NCBI GenBank assembly: GCA_002794735.1
Contig: NBAZ01000013.1
Location: 62,001 to 126,000 of the forward strand
Source of the DNA: Pyrrhoderma lamaoense
Taxonomy: Eukaryota; Basidiomycota; Agaricomycetes; Hymenochaetales; Hymenochaetaceae
Direction of reading: 5' to 3'
Length of the DNA: 64,000 nt
The notes beneath the pieces are model-generated. The model saw nothing but the letters and a program-made list of their open reading frames with translations. It was not told where the DNA came from and did not search any database. Shown here in pieces: positions 51,071 to 63,700 of this stretch. Both the position numbers and the translations under genes were made by a program. Position 1 is the stretch's first letter. Every line of letters begins with the position of its first letter.

Positions 51071-51699
51071 ATCATTCGCCTTTGTTAGAATATGTCTTAG
51101 GAGTACTAAAGAGTCTATGCTAGCTGAGTGACCTTCTCCATATCTGTGGTTGACTGCTACTGTGCTTATTTGTATTTCAGGACAATTTCAACTACTTATC
51201 ACGATTCTGGCCTATTATTGCACCTTGACAAAGGGAAACTATGGACATCAACATATATACTATGACGAGACAATAATATTCTTGACATGAAATCCCATTT
51301 TATTGGACACCATGACCTCAACAGGTACTCAGAAGGCGGTTCAAGTTGATTTCTGGTGAATTCTATGTACTCATAATAATAACAATGGCTCGGAGAGGGC
51401 TAATGGCAGATCTGGAGAATCTATACGCAACTTGTCAAAGTAAAGAAGTAAAGAACAGTATGGATATCTTCTACATAAAATACGAGCTATGTCTATATCT
51501 GTATAGCTATCCAGAGAAAACAAATTACCCTGAACTTCTAAAAGCTGCGTAAGCATTATTTTTCGTAGATTGCATTGTGACATACCATAAAGCGTTATGC
51601 GTAATGCGTGACTACTTTTCATTATTCGCACGGTCTTTCAGAGGAAACCACCCAAGCCACACGCTACAAACTATGTAAGTCGTCTCTTTGTACACGATA
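51071..51699. other. Spacer upstream of K12
   Basis: The class I upstream motif is recognisable as GCGTTATGCGTAATGCGTGAC at about 51592-51612. A frame at 51346-51552 has no recognisable product and overlaps the expected promoter. Confidence 0.45.
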
Positions 51700-54600
51700 A
51701 TGAATAGCAAGAGCTCTCGAAAATCTCATCTAAGCTTCAAACATGAAGGTAAAAAGAGGCAAGAGCATCAAGTTAATACAAATAAAAGGTGATATCAAAT
51801 GCTTCATATTCGTTGCTGAGGCTGATATTTAGTCCAGTAAACATAACAAGTCCGTAGGATCTCCACACAAAAAGCATGGGAGGGAGAGAGTGCGATTCAC
51901 TGAGGATGCTGCTGAAAATACTAGCTTACTACGCTCCTCATCCTCAAATCTTGACTCTTCAACCTTTGCCCGAGAAACAACACCAGATCGAATACTAGAA
52001 GTAGTCGAGAAAGATACTCCAGTGGTGGAAAGACTAGGTGAAGTAGCAGAGTTTCGACGGCTATATGCGAAACCTCAACGTTTGTCAATCGCTCAGTATA
52101 CTGGGGGTGAGGTCGCACTGGGCCCAATGGAGTACTTCTTGAAACACGTCCTACCCCCAATCCGATCGGAATTTGACATTGATAAAATTGTGGAATATTG
52201 TGCCAAGAATAATGCACTCAGTTGGAATAGTCGCACAAAGAAATACTCCTGGAAGAGTTTCTCACTACGCTCTAAATGCCGTAAAGATCATGAAACCGAA
52301 GTTTATAACAAACCACTTGTAGAAATATTCGACATAATCACTAAGGCGGCTTTGGAGACCCAGAAAACAAAATCCGAACATTCCGCAATTAACGTTACCT
52401 GTTACGCTCATGCTGATGGAAATAAAGCTACATGGGCATTAAAGGAGAGTATGATTAAACCTGATGCCCATTTGTTCCTTAAGGGCTCCGATGACAGTTA
52501 TCCGAAGAAGTATAATGGAAAGCACTGGTATAATTCTGCTTTTATTTTTCAATTCAAGAAATCTACCCGCTCAGAAGATGAGAAATATGATGTGAGATCC
52601 TAGAAAACCCAGTAAAGACAACCCTGACTTTTTTCTTACAGAATGTTATGCAAACGCTTCATAGTCTCCTTCATTGCGCGTCTGTCGATCCATGTCGTCG
52701 ATTCACTCTTGGCGCAACCATTGAAGGACGGCGAATGAGATTGTGGTTTTACAGTCGAAGTATAATAATATGCAGCGAAGACTTCGACTTCGTTGCTGTA
52801 TGTATGGTTTACAGATCTCTTTATCTATAATTTCTGACAAAATATCTTATAGGAACCGGAAACAATGATAAAAGTCGCCCTTTCACTCATATTTGCAGAA
52901 AAAGCCGATTTAGGGTGGGACCCGACATTATCCGCGAAGTATGATGGTAAGCAACGATTATTTGACATTGAAGTCTCTGGGAAACACTACAAATCAAGCT
53001 CGACAAATATCATCTCGGAAACAAAAGCGGATGGGATATTTACCTCAGCGACTCGGATATATAAGGCGTTCGCTGAAGATGATGAGGAAGAGAAGACACC
53101 GGTTATCATCAAGGACTATTGGCCCTCAGAGAAGTATGAGACGGAGGATGTAATACAGCGAATAATAATGGAGGATATCAAAGACCCAGCAGACCGTGAA
53201 TTTCTTGAAAACATGACCTTGACGCCTATCGCATCAGGGAGAGTTAAGGTAGGCGATCAAGAGGACCATACGGAAGGAACTATTCTCCGCGGCAAGGGTC
53301 CAGAAGCCAGATACCAAATACACTTGCCGAATAGTAAATTCGGGAGCAAAAGTGGTTCTACAAAGGGCTCTGAGGGATTTAAAAAAAGAACAGATGGGCA
53401 AGCTCAGCAGTTAGCCCATGAACTAATGAAGAACCGAAGAAGTATTGACATTCAGCGTTGGCATTATCGGATAGTATTCAAGGAATATGCGGTACCGTAT
53501 CATAAACTGCGCAACCTGAATGATATGATTCTAGTTCTAAAGTGTACATTGGAAGGTAGACAATATTTAATTAATCTTTCACACTTACTTAATGTAATTG
53601 TAGCTCTCTTCGTAATCCACAAAGCGGGATATATACACAGAGACCTTAGTCCGGATAATTTATACCTGTATACCGATCTCATTACTGGTGAGAAGCGAGG
53701 TCTCGTTGGGGATTTGGAATTTGCAAAAAAGCCTGGTACTGCAAACAGATGCATGATACGAACAGTAAGCCAGTTTCCTGTCTAACACTTGGCTAGTAGG
53801 ATGAATGTACTTATCAGTATTATGCCTCCGAACAGGGAACAGCAGACTGCATGGCTGCTGAGCTTCTATATCGTCAGTACCTATTTGATGAGACAACGCA
53901 CGCCGAGGTCTCTTCAGACCACGAGGGATTTGATGGTACAGATGCTGATAACCCAGATAAAATCTCTTACAGAGAAAACGAAAGTACCAGAATCTGGGCC
54001 AATTATCTACACGATCTAGAATCTATATGGTGGATCGTGATCTGGACTATTTTCACGTTTCAAGAGGCCTCTTTCGTTGAAAAAAACTCAAAAGAATATG
54101 AAAAAATAAGAGAACAACAAGAAAGTGTTGGTGCACAACTATTTTCCGGGAGTATGGAAAAATTGACCCGAAAGAGTTTTCTTGTCGATCAAATAGACTT
54201 TATAAGTTTTATGAAGAAAGCTCCTGACAACTTGCTCGGTCTGAAGGCATTCGCGTATGATTTCAGGAATATCCTAGTCCGCCGTTATAAGAAAGAGGAA
54301 AGCACTAGAAGCGACCCTATCTTATTCAAGTTGACTGATAGGACACCAGTTCACGATCGGATCTTGGATATACTCAATACACGATTACCTCGAGAGAAAC
54401 ATAACATCAGGATCGCGACGATCCAAAGGCAGCCGGAGGCTGAGAAAGTACGTCCCAAACGGAGTACATATGACAACGAAGATGAGATTGAACAACCGGT
54501 GAAAAAACGAAGGCATGTATTCTGTATGATAGGAGAGTTTGTGTGTGATAGACTGAACTGACATATCAAAACATCAGACTCGTACAAAAAGCAAAGAAGA

Positions 54601-54755
54601 CGAACCTGGCTCGTGTACCTCCCGGGTCTGGACAAGTTGCAAATGATCAACCGGAGGTGGAGGTGGAGACAGAGGGGATGATATTGAGATCTGGTTTAAG
54701 ATGTCGTAGGTCGAATGATATTTTACACCCTCGAGGCCATGATAGCGAGTACTGA
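51700..54755 (+). CDS. K12, FunK1-type protein kinase, class I, open from exon 2 on
   Basis: Exons: 51700-51788 (doubtful), 51833-52591, 52642-52797, 52853-53555, 53604-53764, 53836-54512, 54578-54755. From exon 2 all frames and phases agree with K13. Motifs: VIIKDYWP, HRDLSPDN, GDLEFAKK, HDLESIWW. Two doubts. First, exon 1 (MNSKSSRKSH...) ends in phase 2 but exon 2 needs phase 0, so no join I tried keeps the frame; the native start is unsettled. Second, the last exon stops at 54755, soon after RSGLRCRRSND, losing the ITRSM tail kept by K13. Intron 6 has a GC donor (AAACGAAG|GCATG). Two stretches are virtually identical to K13 in inverted orientation (about 52690-53300 and 54220-54715), while exon 2, exon 5 and the exon 4 linker differ clearly. 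Converges on K13 with repeat C between them. Confidence 0.7.
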
Positions 54756-55349
54756 GGTATTGTAAGAAAACTCTTGGAAGGCTCAAAACCATCAGGACTA
54801 TAATCAGTTTATATATAAAAGTAACAAATTGATCAACAAATAAACATTGAGTATCTAATTGCAAGCTTACTCTTTGTTTCTAGCTTTTATATCTGTTATC
54901 TATCATCTGCTTATTTTCACACCGCTTTAAATGCTTGCTCTCTTGTTAATTATATATGTAACATACCACGGCGTGCTTGTACATGTACATGCCATCCCTT
55001 TCGAGTGCACTTACGAAATACCAATTTTGTATACTTATACTTTCAAAAGTGTGGCATCAATTGTCGCAGCATTTTGAAACCCTGAGTTGAGTTATGTTTA
55101 TGCTGGTCACGTATCTGTGTTAGACCAACTGATTATATGTACTATATATAGACAAGAACGTAGTAGCTCAGAAGTAGGACTGTATTGTCATATAATATGC
55201 CATGTAGATAAACAAATTGCTATCGCTGAAGGTCGCTTTTGAGTGTTTCAACTGTATAAGTTGTTTGATACACAATGACGATTTTGAAAATAGCTGAATA
55301 TCTTTTAGAAGCATGAAACTTCTTGAACTCACACAAAGGTCTTGAGAAG
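54756..55349. other. Spacer right of K12
   Basis: 3' flank of K12 with TGTACATGTACAT at about 54977-54990. No gene recognised. Confidence 0.45.
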
Positions 55350-56044
55350 TCAACGTTAGGTTTGGACCTTTGAGTCGTATTTAGTGGCATGTACTTGGGG
55401 TTTAGAGGCTGCTTACACCAAACACGATGCTCTGGCTCAGTTTTGAGTGATAAAAAGCGAGTGACTCGACTTCTGCCGGAGCGTAGAGTAAGATAGAGAC
55501 CTTGGGGCGAGCTGATACTTCACAGATTAGTAAAAGTAGTAAAAACGTAAGGAATAGATCCCCGACAGAAGCTGTAGTTTGTGATGAAAGTGTATATTTT
55601 CTGTCCGCCTGGATAAGTTGCAGTGCGGTCAGAGCGTTACAAGCGCATCCGGGCAGCCTAATAAAGCAGCACTGTAGTAGATAAGGAGTACAGACGACTA
55701 TAGAGAGCTACTCAAGGGGGGGGGGGAGTGAATAGATTGATTGGGAGCTGACCGATTCACTACGGCCTCGAGTCTGGAAGCTTATATAGCAAAACGCGAG
55801 ATAAAGGGTAGATAATAAGGAAAGTGTGGTGTCCAGGTGACTATATGCCACTGGACGAGGGATTTAAGTTATCAGAAACGAGAGGGCCATATAAACGAAC
55901 CCTATCCTTGAGTAAGAGGAGAAGCTAAATAGTAAGAGAGATGGGACAGACGCGCGGCTGAGCAGTAGTGATGGACTTTCCGGGAGAGTTAAAAAGTGCA
56001 TTAAAAATGCATTACGACTGGCTATCTACCTAGTTGGTACTACA
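55350..56044 (+). repeat. LTR-like dispersed repeat, copy C
   Basis: Same family as 15525-16087, with about 130 extra bases at roughly 55430-55560 that copies A and B lack. Ends ...GGTACTACA. Contains a G-run at about 55717-55726 and a degenerate form of the GTGCATT...AATGCA palindrome. Located between the convergent genes K12 and K13, nearer to K13. Confidence 0.5.
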
Positions 56045-56201
56045 GTCCCTTCTATATTAGATTACAATATGCATAACACAAAGGAAAAGTGGTGAAAGCG
56101 CAAGAGCATTACAGATGTACAATGAGAAAGCATATGTTAAAATATCGATAATTTATCATTTTATCACAACTTTCCTAGCTAAGGAAACATTTTTACAGCG
56201 G

Positions 56202-59200
56202 TTACCGATTGGAAGTGCCCACAAGTACTGACAATTGCGCCTTGACCATGGATCTCGTTATTCGTCGGTTATCATCTAGTAAGAATTGTCCTTCTCTCTG
56301 AGTCCTCGCCATAATAGTGTTGTCACGGCCTCGAGGGCGTGCCGTAACATTCGACCTACGACATCTTAAACCAGATCTCAATATCATCCCCTCTGTCTCC
56401 ACCTCCACCTCCGGTTGATCATTTGCAGCTTGTCCAGACCCGGGAGGTACACGAGCCAGGTTCGTCTTCTTTGCTTTTTGTACGAGTCTGATGTTTTGAT
56501 ATGTCAGTTCAGTCTATCACACACAAACTCTCCTATCATACAGAATACATGCCTTCGTTTTTTCACCGGTTGTTCAATCTCATCTTCGTTGTCATATGTA
56601 CTCCGTTTGGGACGTACTTTCTCAGCCTCCGGCTGCCTTTGGATCGTCGCGATCCTGATGTTATGTTTCTCTCGAGGTAATCGTGTATTGAGTATATCCA
56701 AGATCCGATCGTGAACTGGTTTCCTATCAGTCAACTTGAATAAGATAGGGTCGCTTCTAGTGCTTTCCTCTTTCTTATAACATTGGACCAGAATGTTCCG
56801 GAAAGTATACGCGAATGCCTTCAGACCGAGCAAGTTGTCAGGCGCTTTCCTCATGAAATCTGTAGTTACTTTTTGATCGAAAAGAAATTCCTTTCGTTGC
56901 AAATTATCTACACCCCCGGAAAATAATCGTGCACCATAGTATTCTTGATGTTCTCTCATTTTTTCATATTCTTTTGACTTCTTTTCAACGAAAGAGGCCT
57001 CTTGAAACGTGAAAATAGTCCAGATCACGATCCACCATATAGATTCTAGATCGTGTAGATAATTGGCCCAAACTCCAGTATCTTCGCTTTCGCTGAAAGA
57101 AATGCTATACGAAGTGTTAGCAAGGATATCGTCAGAATCTTTAGGGCTTTGTGAGGCTTTGTCATCTACGTCCTTGAAAGCAAATTGATATTTTTGAGCC
57201 TCAAGTTCGACGGCTACGAAGCCCGGTGTACCCTGTTACATAGGGAAAGCAGTAATGAGTATATTTATGTTCTCAGATTCACAGATATTGTCTTACAGTG
57301 CGCATGTCACATTTGTCCCCATTGCCAACCCTTTTTGCGAACTCAAGATCCCCGACGAGACCCCGCCTCTCACCAGTAACCGGATTAGTGTATAAATATA
57401 GATTTCCCGGACTAAGGTCTCTGTGTATCCATCCTGCCTTGTGGATAAAAAAGAGAGCTATGATCTTGTCAGTCTCACCAATATATATAAATAGGTGTAG
57501 ACTTACCTTTCATCACATGCATGACAACTAAAATCATATCATCCAGATTCCGCAATTTATGGTAAGGCACAGCGTATTCCTTAAATATTATCCGGTAATG
57601 CCAGCGATGGAGGTAGTGTCTTTGGTTCCTCGTCGGTTCAGATGTCGTTCCCTGATTTTCTTCGCCTATCTCTTTTTTTGGTCCTTCTTCGGACTCTACC
57701 GTTGAATTGCTCTTACTCGAGTTATTGCTTTCCATAAGACATATTTTAAATTTGTCTACTGGACTCTTGCCGCGGAGAATAGTTCCTTCCGTATGGTCCT
57801 CTTGATCGCCTACCTTAACTCTCCCTGATGCGATAGGCGTCAAGGTCATGTTTTCAAGAAATTCACGGTCTGCTGGGTCTTTGATATCCTCCATTATTAT
57901 TCGCTGTATTACATCCTCCGTCTCATACTTCTCTGAGGGCCAATAGTCCTTGATGATAACCGGTGTCTTCTCTTCCTCATCATCTTCAGCGAACGCCTTA
58001 TATATCCGAGTCGCTGAGGTAAATATCCCATCCGCTTTTGTTTCCGAGATGATATTTGTCGAGCTTGATTTGTAGTGTTTCCCAGAGACTTCAATGTCAA
58101 ATAATCGTTGCTTACCATCATACTTCGCGGATAATGTCGGGTCCCACCCTAAATCGGCTTTTTCTGCAAATATGAGTGAAAGGGCGACTTTTATCATTGT
58201 TTCCGGTTCCTATAAGATATTTTGTCAGAAATTATAGATAAAGAGATCTGTAAACCATACATACAGCAACGAAGTCGAAGTCTTCGCTGCATATTATTAT
58301 ACTTCGACTGTAAAACCACAATCTCATTCGCCGTCCTTCAATGGTTGCGCCAAGAGTGAATCGACGACATGGATCGACAACCATGCAATGATGGAGACTG
58401 AGAAGCATCTTCTCGGTGTTCTATAGCAATTAATAGGAGTATCAATATCGATATAGACACAAGATATAATTTCCTACTTCATATTGATCATGGACTGATT
58501 TTGTGCCTTTTGCTATTTGAAAACTGAGAGCAACATTGTACCAGTGTTTCCCCCTATACTTCTTTGGATAAGTGTCATCTGGATCGTCTACAAATAGATG
58601 CGCATCAGGAACGATTTCACTACCATTTAGTGACCATGTAGCTCTTTTCCCAACAGATCGGGCGTAGCACGTAGCTTTAAGCCTTCGAGATTTTACACTT
58701 TTCAGAGCGGCCTTGGTTATTGTGTCAAATAGTTTCACAACGAGTTTGCTGTGTGTTTCAGTTTCATGAGCAATACGGTGATTAGCACGCAAGGGGTAGC
58801 ACTTCCAAGAATAATTTTTTGTGCGATTGTTTCTGTCAAGTACGTTGTTTTTGAGACAATATTCTAGTACTTGATCAACGTCAAATTCCGGAAGAATTGG
58901 GGGCAGGACATGTTCAAAGAAGTAGTCCAGCGAGTCCCGAGCAACTTCACCCTCAACATACTCAGTAATATTAAGGCGTCTAGGCTTCACATATAAGTGA
59001 TATGTTGAAAGCTCCTTCCAAGCCACTTCTGGTCCTTGATGTACTTTGGTCTCTTGAGTATGAGTCGAAGAGTTGAGACTTTTAGGAGAAGAGGGTGTTG
59101 AAATCTTGTTGTCACTTGTTTCTGCATGTGAAACTTTTGCTTTCCCCTTTGCTTTCTCTTTAGACAAGAGGTTTGAGGAAACATCGAAACCGCTGAACTC

Positions 59201-59320
59201 AATGATCAGCCTTTACACCAGGTAGGAGACATGCAATCAAGGTTACCTTCTGCGGTTATCTCTTTCTGGACTTTTGGAGCATGATTGGGTTTGAGCAGTA
59301 CAATTCCGATTCAGTGCCAT
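56202..59320 (-). CDS. K13, intact FunK1-type protein kinase, class I
   Basis: The reference model of this window. Exons leftward: 59320-59247, 59192-58478, 58420-58265, 58209-57507, 57457-57297, 57232-56553, 56487-56202; sum 2775 nt, 924 residues, all junctions in phase. Start chosen at MALNRNC, matching K4 (MALNQKR). Domains: basic exon 1; KAKGKAK stretch; N-terminal region with DSLDYFFEHVLPPI (exon 2) and DPCRRFTLGATIEG (exon 3); N-lobe with VIIKDYWP (K402); catalytic loop HRDLSPGN (D563, N568); GDLEFAK (D586, where DFG is expected); GTPGFVA; C-lobe HDLESIWW (D664); basic tail with RRITRSM near residues 904-910. Intron 6 uses a GC donor; if it is not spliced the protein ends early, after KKRRHVFCM. 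Predicted Ser/Thr-type kinase with possible nuclear targeting by the basic ends; substrate unknown. Confidence 0.85.
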
Positions 59321-60144
59321 GGCAGGGGAGGTTGTCTGAGAGGACGCGCACGGAAGAGAATTCCAATCACCCACATGACACGACCTGTCACATTTTCTTG
59401 GTCACGAGTCACAGAATACATATATAATGTTATATTTTTTTTGCTTCATATATTTAACGTCCGTCCGCAGTGGGCAATATTATGTTATATGATAGTTACA
59501 TGACAAAAAAAGAAAGTAAAGGACACCAGGGACTAAAATAGATATCACCGGACCTGGTCCTTTTATTTGATAGCCATTTCTAAAAATAGCTTCTCCGATT
59601 ACTGTATCTAGCTGTTTAAACGTTCTAAATGATGTTCTTACGCGATGGACTACATAGGTAGGGCTTAGTATCTTCTCGATCTAGATTTTTTCATTTAAGG
59701 CATCTTGCTTAGCATGTTTAACTTGGTTGCAAATACTACAGCAACTTTATATAAACATATTTTCACAAAAGCTACGTGAATGAGAGATACATAAGTACAA
59801 AACGGATAGACGGCACACTAAATTGTGTGCATACATCAGTACACTACACTTTAGATTGATTTTGTACAAAATAGAGAAGCTATATCGAGACAACTGATAG
59901 CTGAAAACAAAAGTAGTGAAATAAATTAAATTATAAACTTCATCACGACCGCTTCGATCCGACTTAGGCTTTCTCGCTGTAGTACTCCTGACATCTTCAT
60001 TTTTTCAGTGGACACCACAGCTCTCATAGAGGGGGTGCATATATTCTTAACTCCTCCTTCCCCTGAATCTTAAACTTTTCGGTATGGATATTTCTTCTGT
60101 ACTTGATGCCTAACCCGGAACAAAAAGCGCTTTAACTCATCTTT
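59321..60144. other. Spacer upstream of K13
   Basis: The first 100 nt hold the K13 upstream region with repeated TGTGAC/GTGACC words on the minus strand. The rest is AT-rich with no gene seen. Confidence 0.4.
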
Positions 60145-60345
60145 TAAGTGCATGTGCGTCCAATCTCCTCCTCTTATCAGGGTATCAGTGATTACTGGAA
60201 TATGATAACTTGATTTCAGAATTTTTACTATTTTCTCTCACTGACATTTGGAAGGGCAAAGAGTGGTCACGGCCTCGTCGCGCGACATGCGACTCAATCA
60301 TACGTGCATACCCTTCAACCGAGGCGCAAACAGATTCAGTGAATT
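60145..60345 (-). pseudogene. R4, promoter plus exon 1 relic
   Basis: Read on the minus strand it begins TTTGCGCCTCGGTTGA, then GATTGAGTCGCATGTCGCG and CCGTGACC, followed by a degenerate first exon where AATAGTAAAAATTCTGAA and a CTGATAAGAGGAGGA stretch match R2 (49500-49580). The start codon is lost and no later exon follows. It is the inverted counterpart of R2 and of the orphan upstream region at 27631-27705. Confidence 0.5.
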
Positions 60346-60785
60346 TTCTTCGTAATTCTTATTAATATAAGTTTTTTATGTTCATGCCAAGCCGTACTAC
60401 TATATACAGGGGGTTATTGTCAAGGTCTGGTTAATGCAATTACTAATGGCAATCTATATTATTATTATAAGTTAAACTAATTTTCATTTTTAATTTCATG
60501 CGTATGTAATAAAGGTGCCAATTATGGTTTATGCCAATAGCTGACACATGTGGACCCTTGCCAATATTTACGATAACCCCTGTCTGTAATGTGAAAGCGA
60601 AATATGCACTATGTAGACACATGCAGAATAGAGTAAATGCACATGTACATGTACAGTCGTATACAACGTTGAGAGTGTGAATGTAGTGAACACGAGGAAT
60701 AGTCCAAGTAATGAATAAAGTATAGGGATGCGATGTGTGATTGTGTAAAACAAAAATAGAGATATGTATACAAGTTGATATAATG
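60346..60785. other. Spacer right of R4 and 3' flank of K14
   Basis: Contains the shared class III 3' flank in minus orientation, including TGTACATGTACA words at about 60642-60655 and the gatatgtatacaagttgata block beside K14. Confidence 0.5.
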
Positions 60786-63700
60786 TCACTTTCGTGGCTT
60801 TGAAGATTTTGTTGGGGTTTAATCCACCAGTCCGTGTTCTAACAGTGTTAGTAGCTGCACTGGGTGATATCTTCTTCGCCATAGATCTTGTCAAACGCTG
60901 ATCCTCATTGACCACCAGTACCTTTTCTTTCACAGTCCTCGTTGACCGTCTCATAGCTTTTCGGCCTACAACGTGAGCCCTCCTGTTAAGCATGTTACTC
61001 TGTTTACATTTCAATACAGACCTCGGCATCATCCCATCTGCCTCCTCTCTGGGATCTCTGTTGGCATCTTGCCCCGGGGTAGAACTTGCTGGGCCACTTG
61101 ATACTACCTCAATTGTTACTTTTGCGGACCTGTTGAGTATAAAACATTTTAGTGTTATTTCAACTTATACACCATCAAGTGATACGTGCCTTTGTTTAAT
61201 AATCGGTTCATTGTCGCTAGTCTCGTGGATAATCCGTTTTGAAATGGTGTACCATCCTTTGTAATCATCTGAATAATCTGCAGTTTGTCGTCACAACGGG
61301 GAACTCTGTAACTAAATTCGAGAATATGCACATGTAAAGGTCCTTCATCTGTTGGCAAGATAGGTTCAGCCTCTATCCTTCCCTTCTCTTCATAAGATTG
61401 AACCAATAAAACTCTTATCACTGAGATGAGAGCCTTGAGTTCCATCAAGAGGTTTGCGTTATGCTGTAAGTAGCTATTGAATATAGTATCCCTTAAGAGA
61501 AAGGAGAAACGACACCTGTAGTCCATCAACCCGGGAAATAACAATCTTCTAATGCGAGACTGAGATTTTCTCATCCTTCTACTCTCCTCAGATATAGGAG
61601 CTGCAGATGAAACTTCTTGAAAGTTGAAAAGCGTCCAGATTGCTATCCACCATATCGATTCGAGATCATGGAGATGATTAGCCCAGATTCCGACTTGAGA
61701 AACATCTCTGTGTGTAAATGTACCACCCTCAAGGGCAAACAATGCATTGTCGAGTGCACTGTCATCGGAGTGAGGTTCCTTGGGAGTAAATCTGTTATCC
61801 TGCATTATAACTTCAGTAGCCATAAAATTCGGTGTACCCTGTTTGTAGGCGTAAGCTGGTATGCTTCCACAACTTAGCATCGAAAAACCTACAGTCCGTC
61901 CTCACGCTTATCTCCACTTCCTCTTTGCAAACTCTAAATCTCCGATAAGTCCCCGCTTCTCCCCACTGACGGAATCAGTATATAAATACAGATTACTGGG
62001 ACTTAGTTCTCTGTGTACCCATCCTGCCCTATTAGTAACCAACAAATCTATGCTGATTTAGGCACATTCCTCAAGAAACAAGAAGTAAACTTACCTTTCA
62101 CAGCACACACAAGAACTAAAAGCATGTCATCCAAATTGCGTAAATTTTCATATGGAATAGCATATTCTCTGAAGACTATCCGATAATGCCAACGATGATA
62201 ATGGGCTTTTCTTCGCTTTTCTTCAAATAAATGACCTAAGTCTTGAGTTTTTTATCCTTCTCCTTTACACGATTTTCGGATTCTGTCTTAGAACTACTCT
62301 CACCTGTGCGTATTCTATTTCGTACAATTATTTCGTACGTTTTAACAGGACTTTTACCACGGAGAATTGTCGACTCCGTGTGGTCTTCTCGGCTGCCGAC
62401 ATCCACCCTTTCAGATGCAATCGGGGTTAGTGTCATGTTCTGAACGATCTTCCGCTCTTTTGGATCATTGATATCGTCCAGGATCATCTCGCGTATGCCA
62501 TCCTCGGTTTCACACTTCTCTCCTGGTCAAAAGTCCTTGATGATCACTGGGCACTTCTCGTCTTTGTTCTCAACACAGACTGCTTTGTAAATTCTCGTTG
62601 CTAAAGTGTATATGATGCCTGCTTTGTTATCCGATAGTATACTTGTTGTACCTGACTCGTACTTTTTCCCGTTTACCTCGAATTCGAAAACACGCTGCCC
62701 TCTTTCATCATATTTTGCATGTATGGTCGGATCACACCCGAGATCGACCCTGTCTGCGAATACAAGAGAAAAAACTAGCTTAATTATTGTCTTCAGAAGA
62801 GGGTTATTTATTAACGAAAACTCTTACGGTGCAGAAATCAAACTCTTCGCTGCAATTGTGTGTACTTCGACTATAGAGCCACAGTCTCACTAGTGTTCCT
62901 CTAATAGTTGCCCCGAGCGTGAATCGGCGACAAAGGTCAATAGCCATACAATGTTGGAGACTATGGTTCATCTGCTCTAAATTCTATGGGGGAACAATGT
63001 TAACACCGCAGCCAGTCATCGATCTGAGATCTCACTTCATATGTGTCTTTTGTCGATGTAGTAGATTTCTTAAAGTGAAACGTGAAAGCAACGTTACACC
63101 AATACCTATCTTCAAGAAGCTCTGGGTAATAATCGCTCCGGGTATATGTCACCCACACCATTTAGAAATATATGCCCATTCGGCTTAATATTGCTACTCT
63201 TCAATGACCATGTAGCACGATTCCCATCAGTATAGAGATAACAGCTCTTCACTGGATAATTCGATGCTGCATTCGTGATTGCATTGAATATGTTCCCTAA
63301 CGGCTTGTTATAGACTTTTGCTTCATGCATCTTTTTTCGCACAGAACTCGAGGGAAAGTCTTCCACCAGTATTTATTTGTGTGCTTGTTGTATTTCAGTG
63401 CTCCATCTTCAATACACTGCTTCACTATTTGATCGACATCGAACTCCGGCCGTATGGGTGGCAAGACATGACCGAAGAAGTATTCGACTGAGTCGTACCA
63501 GACCTCACCTCCAATATATTCGATAATTGCAGCACGAGTAGACTCCGCAAATCGACATCGAACCTCGGGATTCTCACCTAACCTGGGTTTCAGAGGACTA
63601 TCCCATTCGATTATTTCTGTTTTTCGGTCGGGTGTTGATTCTCGGTCATATTGAGAAGGCTCGCCGATTGTAGGTAGCGATATACCAGAGTCAATAATAT

